Below the pieces are notes generated by a model. That model was not told the origin of the DNA. It worked only from the letters and a program-made list of their open reading frames with translations, and did not search any database. This document shows, piece after piece, positions 1-11,400 of a stretch of 64,000 nucleotides of DNA. Position 1 is the first letter of the stretch. Each line of letters begins with the position of its first letter. Origin of the DNA: Acanthaster planci (taxonomy: Eukaryota; Echinodermata; Asteroidea; Valvatida; Acanthasteridae); assembly GCF_001949145.1 (NCBI RefSeq), contig NW_019091621.1, forward strand, positions 70,430 through 134,429, written 5' to 3'. The translations under genes were made by a program, and so were the position numbers.

Positions 1-2419
1 GGTCGGCAGTTTGACAGCTATGGAGAGGTGAGCAGGGAAAATCGGAATAGTGAGGTTGTCAAAATTCCCTTGAAAGTACACTTGGACTTGCATAATTGCA
101 TGAGATGATAGGCCATGATGTAATCAATGGAGTTCAAAACTTGTGACATTTGCAAAATTCCACCTCACCACATTACAAGATTCATGCAGCAGTGCATATG
201 CATTCATACCATGTTCAGAAAAGCTCCCAGCATTGTTTAATGAGGGTATTGGCAAGAGATTAATTAGTGATGTCATTTTCTGCAGGCATTTGGCAAAGAT
301 GACGTCATCGGTTGCTATCTAGACTTGGACAATGGCACCATCGAGTACGCTAAAAATGGTAAGTTGAAATCTCTGATTCCTCATTTCTACTTGAGCTTGT
401 CAGGCTACAAGAAGGTTGGGAAATAGAGGTGGAAGAAGGAACTTTGTCCTGAGCTCTAATGAATCATACATGTAGTTCCAGAACTCGTCAGCTGTGGGTT
501 GCTGGATGTGAAGCAAAATGGGTTCCTCCAACAGTTTGCAACGTAATGTGCAAAATCTGTTCACCCTTTCCAAACTCACATTGGGTCGACACATTCCACG
601 TATTGTGATTGGCCAATGCTTTGCAAACTCTTGGAGGTGTGCTCTTGTGAAACATCCGTATTGAAACTCTTGCCTCTTGAGATGAAATGCCAAAGCATCC
701 TTGGCATCTGTCCCAGGTTGCTTCCCCGCAAAAGTGGCGACACCGGCACTGTGGCTGAATAGAAGCAGGTTGGGACTAGGCCTTCTGACCAACGGCACAA
801 GAGCAAGCAGTTGGATTCAGACCATTGCTTTTGACCAGTGGATCAAGATCTCCTAGCACTCATCAAAATGCTGATAGGCACTACTATATTTATCTCTGGG
901 TGGAGGGAACCTGTTAGTGGCCCATCTGCTCACCTCAAACCAGCTGCTTGATTGTCAGTTACATGTCCAAACCTGACACCCATTCTCACAGTTAAACTGT
1001 GGGCGGAGGGACTCCTCAATCAAAAGTCGTCATAGCCTGACAAAGGATTCAGTATGTGACCACCGGCTGGATTCGAACCCCCAACCCTCTGGTCATTGCA
1101 CTTCTAAAGCACTTTGAGCACCGACTTATATTTGACCACCAATGTGTACCTGCATATTTCTCTGGTCACTTTCTCAAGGTGTGTACCTTGGACATGCGTT
1201 TGATATTCCTCAGCACCTTCTCAGACAACCAATGTTCGCAGCCGTTGTTCTGAAGGTAAGACTCCAATCAATGTCTTGTTTAAGGAGTGTGTCTTTCATG
1301 CTAAATTAAATTATATGCAGGCATATTACAAAACGTCAATGATAACTTTAATAATTTTTTTGATGCTCTGCATTTTTTCATCATAGAATGCTGAAATGAA
1401 TTTCAACTTTGGAGCCACACAGTTGAAGTACAGACTGGAGGTAATTTATGGCTGTTGAAGCCATGATGGGAGACATTTGTCAACTTTTGATTCAGAAGGT
1501 TAAGGTTTTGATATCATTGTCATCGAAGGAATTTTTTCACCTGGCTGTTCCTTTAATTTGATTGTTCAGTGGAACTTTTTACCTTTATGAATAAAATGAT
1601 CTGAATGGTTCCTTTCCTTAAAGTTAAATTGAGTCTGTCTATGTTCCAGTTCATAATCCATGTAAACCATCAGATTCCTTTCTGTCAAACCATCTGATTC
1701 TTCAGAATTTACGTCAACCAAGGAAAAGGCAGATAACTCCCTTTGTGGCTGACTGTATTTCATCGTTCTGATTGAAGCTGGGTGCGTGTAGTGTTAGAGT
1801 CAAATCCTATTTCTGAGAACTTTATTTTTCTGCCTTTGCAGGGAGGTTATAAGCCCCTATGCAAGGCGCCAGAAGACTGTGTAATGAAATCCCCTAATTC
1901 AGGTAAGACTCAATATTGCCATAGTTGAAGTCAAGGTATCATCTACTAAATCTTCGCCATTTCCTTGCCTTCCCTCATTTACTACTGGCAGCTTAGTTAG
2001 ATTTTGTGCATGGCATTTGTATCTGATTCCAATTATAAGGTGCAGGTTACAACTACCTGATTACATGAAGAGCATTTGAGACAGTTACCCCCCCCAGCTC
2101 TTTTTTGTATTTTTGTTTGTTTTTCGTTTGATCAGAATCAGTACTAAATGAAAAAAATTAACCAATCTTCCATTTCAAGGGCTTCAGTATTGTTACATAA
2201 TAAATGCAAACATGGCACAATGCTAGTATTTTCAGTACATAGATGTCAGCATTTGCTACATGGTGATGGATCGGGGACGATTTTGGCTCCTAGTAAAGGA
2301 ATGCCTGGGGTCTTTGGTCGCTTATGTGACATATTCTTTTCTGTTGATCACTTGCAGCTGGACAGCAGGCCATATCTGGCAAAGCCCAACCTAATGCGCC
2401 CAAAGCTATCATACTTGAG
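1..2419 (+). other. DDX1: DDX1 exons encoding the SPRY insert
   Basis: Six exon pieces (1-27, 286-358, 1179-1255, 1387-1440, 1842-1902, 2358-2419). They read RQFDSYGE, then [54 protein letters not shown] and [11 protein letters not shown]. This is the second half of the DDX1 SPRY domain followed by the linker back into the helicase fold. SPRY domains are protein or RNA interaction modules, and this insert is diagnostic for DDX1 among DEAD-box proteins. The intron from 359 to 1178 holds a tRNA-like repeat fragment; the one from 2420 to 3054 shows nothing I recognise beyond a tRNA A-box-like stretch near 2660-2690 on the minus strand. Confidence 0.93.
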
Positions 2420-5400
2420 GTCGGTCAACAAGGACTTTCACTTTTTTATAAAAAATTGATTCACTGTGACAAGAAAAACCTAAATGTTCTATTGATTGAT
2501 AGATTGATTATTAATTGATTGATAGATCACGGAGGAAAAGCTGGTTATTTTTATCCTAGCTTTGAAATGACCGCTTCTTAGAATTATTTTGAAGAATGTT
2601 GTGGAACAGTTCATTCAAGTTTGTCAAAGAATAGAGGTTATGCGTTAACACGTCCTCAGAGGGCAAGAGCTTTGTACCACTGGGCTAGGCTCGAGTAAAC
2701 CATTTGTGCATTTGTTGTAACTAACTTGAAATAACAAAAACAGCCTCTGATGAGACACCATAGGGATACCAGCGACACAGAACCTCTGTCTTTGGGCAAA
2801 TCTTGTAGCTGAGTAGACTAGCCATAACCTCAAGGGAAGTGCAGAGTCTTTGATCCATTGGTTTGAGTAATGCTAATGTTAGATTGGCTTTCAACATTTG
2901 CCTTCATGGAACTTTGTTGTTTGGTTCCCAACATTTAGGCTGCCAAAAACTTTACATGAGCTCATCTCCTGCACTGTTGTTAGATACACACATATCCTAT
3001 TTAATCCCGTCTATTTAACTTTGTTAAACTGTTGTTTACATTTCTTGTTTACAGCCGTCAAGGGAATTAGCTGAGCAGGTATGAATGACCTCATTTGTCT
3101 GCAGTCATTGATTTCCAAAGTTTCTGTCAGAAAATTGGAACAAAATCACAGAAGTGGTCCATAATATATGCCTGCATTCCTGTGTATTCTCAAATACAGC
3201 TTTGCCAAGTCACCTGTTAACCTATGTTATGTGCTGCACCTTCTGTATGGACATGTATTTATAATTTTGTGCATATTTATTTGTGTGTTTGTTCACAGAC
3301 TCTCAATCAGATCCGGCTTTTCAAGAAACATCTGAACCAGCACAGCCCAAGGTCAACTCATGTTCCATTTTCTTCTATTTTTTAGCAATGCTTTCTTAAC
3401 CTTTTGATTAACTCAGAAAAGTTTCGTGATAGGATATGTCTCGAGAGTTATAATGCTCGGAAGATTGCTGTGAGAAGAAAAATCCGGTCAATTCAGCAAT
3501 GTGCACTTGTCACTCTGATGAAAAAAAATGCTCAGAATGCCGTCGGAAATGAACTTGAAATGCCCAAAATGTAAGCGGACCAGTGGGAGGTCTTTTTCAA
3601 TAAGGAATGCACATTTCTCTCTTGGACAACCTGGTAACGCTAGGGCACACGCTTGTGAGTGTACATGGTCGCTTTCAAAAGAACACTGAGTTTTAAAACC
3701 GTATTTGTAAATACCTAAGAAGACAGTTTAGCCATTCCTATTGGATGAGAGCCTGCCACATGGCTGGTCTTCAACATTTGATAAAGCACTGAATGGCTGT
3801 GCACCACTTCAAGCATTACATGCACCAATCTCTATTTATGGCAACTTCTCCCAAGAGGAGCATACTATAACATGGCTAGAGGGGTGTTTAAAGAAAAAAA
3901 TAATGTAAAATTGTCGAACAAAATCTTTGGAAATTAACAGTTTTTGAAGCCTTGTTTTCACTTTGTGACTCAAAAGGTATTTGTGAATGGGACTAAGTTT
4001 AAATCCAGCTCCAGAGAATGGATGCTGATAATGTCCTTTGGCTTATCAGTGTCCATTCTCCTGATCCTGTCAGCCTGCATTTATTTAGTTTATCAGTTTT
4101 CCCTGAACTTTCTTGAGAATGATTTGTTGCATGTTCTTACATGTGATGCATGCAGGGAGTTGTTGATTATTGGAGGCATGCCTGCCAAACAGCAAATTGA
4201 TGCCTTGCAGAATGGGGTGAGTGAATTTCCTCCCCTCTCCCCTCGTTTTCCCTTTTGTTGGTTATTCAGCTTTTTGTTATCTCCATGCTCTTGGTCAGTA
4301 TCCCTGTTGGGCCAATTGCTCTGTCTGTTCACCATAAGCTGGTCTTAGTTTCAGTTAAACAAGGAATATCTATTTATTTCTGGCCAGTTTTTGAAATTCT
4401 ACCTCCAATTCATTCAACCAATGTAGAGAAGCTGTATGCGCCAGGGTAAAATTCTAGCCCCTTTTCAGAACTACCTTTTATCCTCAAGCTGGTTAGAGTC
4501 AACCTAAAGTTATTTACAAGATCGTGTTCTTGTTTATGTTACATGTAAGTTGCAACAATCCTGTGCAACGAAAACAAAATCCTCCCCAAATCCCAAATTC
4601 ATACACTAGTAGGGAACCCATTCGCAAAGGTTAACATGGCTCCTTGCTTGTCATCACCTTTTGTATTTACACTCATGCCCAGATTGATATAGTGGTGGCG
4701 ACCCCTGGTAGAATTGATGACCTTATCGGCACTGGCAAACTCCTACTGAATCAGGTAGATTGGACTACTTGCACTCCTGTAACATTTCTATTATAATTTT
4801 AAAGCGGCAATAAACTTTGGTGCAAACCCCTTATGAAGTGGCCCATTACTGTCTGCCCTCATGTACAGGATGATTGTTAAGGTCAATCCAACAACCACTC
4901 TTGCTTAATAACTGTGCGTACATCCCAATTGCTGTATGATTCAAAGCGCACATGCATTTCCTTGTCAAGTTTTAAACATGCCAGTGGGCCAAAAATAGCT
5001 TTGAATACAGGCCAACACCTACATACACCCGCAAGCGGTTTCCATCTTGCGCATTGGATGATTCCCCTCAATTAACGTTATACCTCGAGCACCTTTGCTG
5101 CACCATGCCAGGTCAAACACCGAGAGGCAACATCAAGTAGCTCCAAGTTGGACAAAGATTGACTGTGTATCATTTCTTGAAGACATTCTGTTATTGTGTT
5201 TCCAGTTTGTGGAGCTCCCTTGTCACACCTGATTTACAGTTGTAATAATGTAACTTGAAAATATAAACTCTCCAGTAGCTCCTTCATATGACTTTGTACA
5301 GTAACTGTCAAGTTTCCATGTTAACTTTCTGGATGCATCTGTCAATGTGAATTTGGTTCTATTAACTTGCAGGTTCAGTTTTTCATTCTTGATGAAGCCG

Positions 5401-8400
5401 TAAGTTGTGATATTTACATTCTCAGTCCTTTTATTTGGCCCAGGTATATTTTCTTCTTAATACATGCTGCCTCCATGCATTCAGTCAACATCCACGTGTA
5501 CAACTTTGATGCATGGGCGTCAATCAGTGCGGGATGGGGGACAATCAATGGGGGACAGGGGTACATGCCCGCCCCCCACTAACCCACGTTATATCTAATC
5601 ACTTGTCCCCTCCACTTTGTTTTTTTAATGTAGGGGGAATAAGCCTGCATTTGATTCATATCTCAGGTAAAACTTGTTTGGATATGAAATTAATCCTGCA
5701 AAAATATTTCCAGGGCTCTCAAGCGGGCCCCGAACCTTGCACTGTTAGGGCTCCATGCTTCGCACTCGCATTGAGTTCTAATCGAGATTATCCCCCCCAC
5801 TTTTGAAAAGCAACTGACGTCCACGCCCTTACCGTACATGTGTAACAACTGTTGGAGAAATGAACACATGATCACCAACATGGCTAGGTGTACATTTCGC
5901 CTAAAAGCCAAACAGACTGTGAAGGGTTGCTTTCACTGTTGTGTGCAGGATGGCTTGCTGTCAGCTGGCTATGGGCAACAGATCAGCCGCATGCATGAGC
6001 AGATTCCCAAGGTGACCATAGATGGGAAACGACTACAGGTAAGGCATGCATGCGACCCTGATACCAGGGTTTGCATGGTCATGGAAAAATCTTGGGAAAA
6101 AAGGCCCTGGAAAACTCATGGAAATTTAGGGAATAAAAAATGGGTGCCCTGGAATCATGTTGTCAGAGGGAAAAAAGTCATGGAAATCTGAATCATGCAA
6201 GGGATAATTTGAACGGGCCACTTTTGGATTTGATAACGGAATAATGATTAAATTTTCAAGCTATCCTTGTCCGTCTGTAGTCGTGGGTGTGGCAGTCAAC
6301 CAGTTCATAAACAACATTTCTCTACTACATGGCACTATATGTCACAGAAATGGTCCTGGGAAGTCCTGCAAAAGTTCTGGAATTTGGTTTCAGATTTCTG
6401 TGAGAACTTGGACAGTGATCGGTGCCAGTAATCACATCTTGTTAGTGCAGCCGAACCATGCCAGCAAAATGACAGTGCTATGTGTAGAAATACTTGTCAG
6501 GAGATTTTTACTCATTGTGCATGCATAGAGCATGTCCTTAACTTCCTTCTGGCAAACAACACACAGATGATTTGATTTCCAATCAAGAATATTTCAGAGT
6601 CTCCCGGTGCAGTTGAATAGTGTAAAGTCCAGAGAGTGACATCTTTTACTAGCATATTATAGAAACACCTTTGGGACTAGAATTCTCTTAAGTGTTTATA
6701 CCATAGTCACCGCAGGGTTTCCATTTGCTGTGTTGTTAGATATGGGATAATGGTTATTTGTCACCTGAAATTTGAGAAAGTTGAATTTTCATTGACGGGG
6801 ATTTGTTTCTCCTTCGAGTTTATTGGGTTTTGAATCCACTTCTCAAAGTTTACATGTAGATATGTTTGGACAAAATTGACATTAAAAGTGGATTTTTTTC
6901 CTTTCATTTTTACAGATGATTGTTTGTTCTGCAACCCTGCATTCATTTGAAGTGAAGAAACTTGCCGTAAGTAAACCGTCAGTTCCTAACCTTCAGAAAT
7001 CCTCATTAGCATCTTGGCTTGATGCCTCTGTATGTGGGTACTACATGTCACACAGTTACTAGCTCGTTTTTACCTACTGTGCATTTCAGTCTTGCACAGA
7101 TCTGACTCAATCACAGATTTGACTTTCATCACCTTCAAGACGTAGCGTTCGTGTTTGTGATAGCATCCCTCGACCACCCTTTAAAAAATGAGACATTCTT
7201 GATTGGGCATTTCAGGAGAAGTTGATGCATTTCCCAACATGGGTGGACCTGAAGGGTCAAGACAGCGTACCAGAGACCGTCCACCACGTGGTAAGTCATC
7301 GCTCATCACGTTCCCGTTTGTCGTCCATCTGCTGCAGGAGTTAGGTTATTGTTCAGTGGTTGTGGTTTAGTGGTGAGCACTCTAGTCTCACAGTGTTGTT
7401 ACTTTGGGGGCTGGAAAAGTTTTAAGGGAGACACCAAGGCCCCACAACCTTGTCCAGAGTTCCCTAATTTCAAAGATCTTTCAAAGATCTCACTGTGTGA
7501 TTGTGACCAGAGAGCACTACGGAAGTGCTTGCAGAAGGTGTGTAACAATCTTAAACCGTGGCACCTCAGAGGAGAAGGCACAGTGTTTGTTGTTATTCCC
7601 GTAATGTAACACTCCACCATGTGCTAGGCACGCTCATTCTACCTTTGAGGACTGGATTTGTTTCAAAAAGATTGACTATGGAGGACAGGAGAAATCTTTT
7701 GGTCTTTTATATTACTGTCCTCTGTTGTAAAGCCACACACAAGCACGGAGAAACATGTTATGACCATGTTGCATTGTTTCTTCCTGTCGTTAGGTCGTCA
7801 AGGTGGATGCCATCAGCGATGCCTCCTGGCAACGCAAAGGAAACAAAGTAAAGGTATGCTTTCAGAGAAATTCCCGCCTCAGAAACAAGCAGTTGTCAGT
7901 AGTTTATACCGCATGTTTGCTCCAGCAGTATCAGTCTTTCAGTTCGGGGATGGAATTTGACTGTGTGGATGTTGGCAATGTTTGCTTCTGGGGTGAGCCT
8001 TTTTTGCAGATAATCAGAGTGAATTTTATCTTGCTTGTAAGCTTCGCCGTGGAAAATCCTGGGAGAAAAGTTATCCTTGCAAGTCATGGAAAAGTCATAT
8101 AAAATTGGTCAAAAATAGGGCATCCTGGATTCCCATTGTCTGGAGAAAAAAGTCATGGGAAAATTAATGGAAATCAAAGATAATGCAAGGGTTATTTTGA
8201 TGGAATAACAGACGACTGACAATTGTAGAGGCTACATGTACACTGTATATCTTGATCTGTCTCAGTAATAGTGGCTATGGCAGTCTTGCAGGTCATAATA
8301 CCAGACAACGTTTCTTTACAAAATGGCATTAAGTGGCATTGAAATTGTCATAGTTCTGAAAAGTCCTGTAAAAATAATGGAATTTGGCTGTGGGAACCCT

Positions 8401-11400
8401 GTCAAGGGACCCGTGCCTGCAGCCCCTTTCTTTTTTAAAGATGTCCTACTCACTCATCAACCGAGGCCGCCACAGCCACCTTGCAATGTTGGAATGCATT
8501 TACCATGCGTGCAGATGTTCACATCCAAGGAGAAGGAAATCCTCTTAAAATTCACATCAATCTTATGTAAAGCGTTTACAAATTTATTTCACGCAGATAC
8601 TGAGTGTCATAACTACTCTTTAGCAGTCTGAAGGTTTGATTGGTTAAGCCAAGTTTGCATTGTATGTAGCCTTCATGGGTAGCAAACCTGTTTGCTCACA
8701 TTACTGCAGTACCCTTGGAAGATATAATAAACAGTAAACAAACTGTTTACTGTACTGTAGTTGTAAACAGTGGGTAACTGTTACCAATCTCATTGGTGTG
8801 TTGAATTGTATTTGATGTATTTCCTAACAGACCGATGGTGTACATAGCAATGACAGAATACAGTACGGCAGTCAGAGTAGAGGTAGGGGCTCAGTCTGTA
8901 GAATTCTGCTCCTAGGTTTTCCCCCATTTCTTCATCCATCTGTCTCCTCACAAACAATATTTAAAACTCGGCAGGAAAGGGAAGGTTTTCTTTGTTCATG
9001 TGAGCTGTCCTTGTGAGTATTATTTTATTATTTGACTAAACTGATCAACATTATTGAGTCAGTTGTTGATGTGCATTTTTTTTTCTCGGGGGGTAATTGA
9101 AATCCGTGTCTTGATCGCCAAATTACAAAAGTTCTATGCACAAAGTGGGGTGAGCACAAACACATGCACACTATAAAAGGTTTTGTGAAGAAATCAGTTT
9201 AGAAACATTTATCAAGCATTGCAGGACTCATCACATGCTAGGAATCTGTCAGATGCAAAAATCATTCTTATTTTTATGATGCCGTGAGTACAGTTGCCTG
9301 TTCCCATGAGCTACAAAAAATATCTGCCTCAACATGAATATGTAGTTTTAACAAAACGATAAAGTTTATAACAATTTGAGTGCATAGCACAATGAATCTC
9401 TAGATACTTGTTTGTCATTAACCCTCCTATGCTGAAGTCACTCTTTGGGTCACTTGGTAAACACCTCAAAGAAGCACAGCTGTGTTGTGTTGTGCACTGC
9501 ATTAACCCTCCTATGCTGAAGTCACTCTTTGGGTCACTTGGTAAACACCTCAATGAAGCACAGCTGTGTCGTGTCGTGCACTGCACCAACAGTCCCTCAC
9601 AGGAATGTCAGATTGCACTTTTGTGCTGCCCAACAACTGTGCTTCACTGTTTGTGCTGCCCAACAACTGTGCTTCACTGTTTCATGTGCATAAATGTGCA
9701 GTAAACCAAATGCAGTGAAGAGGACTGCACAAAAGACCCNNNNNNNNNNNNNNNNNNNNNNNNNNNNNNNNNNNNNNNNNNNNNNNNNNNNNNNNNNNNN
9801 NNNNNNNNNNNNNNNNNNNNNNNNNNNNNNNNNNNNNTATAGAAAGTACATGCTCTCCAGTGACTGTGGGCATTTGTGCACATTTGTGCTGTAAAAACAT
9901 AGGAGGGTTAATGAATGAACTCTGAAATAAGTGCCCCCAAACTTCAACTATTCATTATTTAATGGAAACTGAAGAGAATAATGCATTGATAAAAAACTTA
10001 CCTTTGTGGGCCTAATACACCCTACCCAACAAACACCCCTGAGCCTCCCCCCCCCAAAAAAAAAGTTAGGAGGCAGAAAAATAGTTGAAATGCAGGGATT
10101 GGTTGTTTGGATTGAATGTTGGTACTGACGCTTGCTATTATTTTAGGCCATTCCTTGTTTGTTGCAGAGACGCTCTCAGAGGCAGTCAAAATCTTGAAGA
10201 TCGATTACCTGCTGAGAGCCATTAACGAGCACAACATGGACCGCGGTATCATCTTCTGCCGCACCAAGCTGGACTGCGACAACTGTGAGAAATACATGGC
10301 AACTCTAGGCGGAGGTGAGTCGTGGGCTGTTGCCCTCACCAGGTAGTGTGCAGTGTTGGGGTTTGCCTAGTGTTTAAGTCCCCCCCACTGAGTCATTTGA
10401 TGCAAGATATATCGCAAATAAACTCGGGGCTTCACTTGTGTACCATAGCTACTGCTTCATGAATTCAGATCTATGCACCTGCTTCAAAGATTGCTCCTAT
10501 CACTGGTGTCCTGCTAAACGTATCTAGGGAGTAGCATTCAGTTTGTGCACACATCTATGGAGTAGCGTTTTTTTCTGCTACTCTCCGCAGCCCCATCCTT
10601 TTCCACCAGCCAGCCTGTCATGTAGCAGGCACTGTATTGCGTGCTCGTGGTCTTGTTCCCTTAATATCGATCTCTTGTTGCACCCCTTCAACTCGCAGCA
10701 ACCGGACAAGAACCAGTTGTGTGGTATTAAAGTAGCAATGCTACTCAGCATAGGTGCGAGGTTCGTTTGCCACATATCGTGTATGGTATACCCCGATTAA
10801 TGGCTGCATGGACTGTACTTGGAAACATGTTTGATGCAACTTTATCCATGGAAATTTTTGATTACTGTTTCACATCCCTTTTTGCTAATTCATAATTACC
10901 TTTTACATGTTTTTTCTGATAAACGATGTCACTGATGCCATTTCATAAAGAAACTGTTCCTTATTGTGAACCCAAACTTTGTACACCAGAAAGATGTTGC
11001 TTCTTGGCCCACTTTCATGAACTGAAACAACAAATTATAATTGAGACAATTAAGACAGCCACGTTTTGGCTGTTATCAGTAATATTCTAAATTTCTTGCA
11101 AATTTTGCGATGAAATAACTGTAACTTAAAAATTTTCTTCATGGGAAGACGTCACATTGTTTCATGAAATTTTCTTTTTCCTGGACAATGGCAAAATGGA
11201 AAGTATGATAGGGTTAAATGGGGCAGTGATGAGATCAGTTGACAAAGACTGAATCCGACAAATTAATGACCTCTTGACATTACCCCACCTTGTTCCTGAT
11301 ATCTCCAGGTCCGCTAGCTCCTGTCAATCATCAGTATTCCTGTGTCTGTCTCCACGGGGATCGCAAGCCTCCTGAGCGCCGTGACAACCTGCAGAAGTTC

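Larger units (their letters stand above)
3055..7853 (+). other. DDX1: DDX1 exons encoding RecA-like domain 1
   Basis: Nine exons (3055-3078 to 7794-7853). They hold motif Ia (PSRELAEQ, alone on a 24-nt exon), the ELLIIGG strand, motif Ib (TPGR in 4683-4754), motif II (ILDEA ends the 27-nt exon 5373-5399 and the final D opens exon 5949-6038) and motif III (CSAT in 6916-6966). The last exons encode [14 protein letters not shown] and the short divergent linker towards domain 2. Introns here carry dispersed repeats at 5514-5828 and 6065-6413. The 800-bp intron 3352-4155 shows no recognisable feature. Confidence 0.94.
9416..9913. mobile_element. piggyBac-like miniature element with TTAA flanks
   Basis: Left end TTAACCCTCCTATG (TTAA at 9418-9421) and right end CATAGGAGGGTTAA (TTAA at 9908-9911) are exact reverse complements. 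The piggyBac superfamily inserts at and duplicates TTAA and has CCC-starting ends, so this fits a piggyBac-type MITE. The interior has an 84-bp tandem duplication, a 30-bp tandem duplication and an assembly gap; no transposase reading frame is seen. It sits in the DDX1 intron between 8882 and 10168. Confidence 0.72.

Noticed and set aside
1058-1128. Functional tRNA gene on the minus strand
   Set aside because: The B-box is good but there is no proper A-box, acceptor stem pairing or anticodon arm; treated as a SINE-like fragment.
7365-7410. tRNA-derived SINE head (TGGTTTAGTGGTGAGCACTC)
   Set aside because: Resembles an A-box, but no B-box follows at the right distance and no second copy is in the window.
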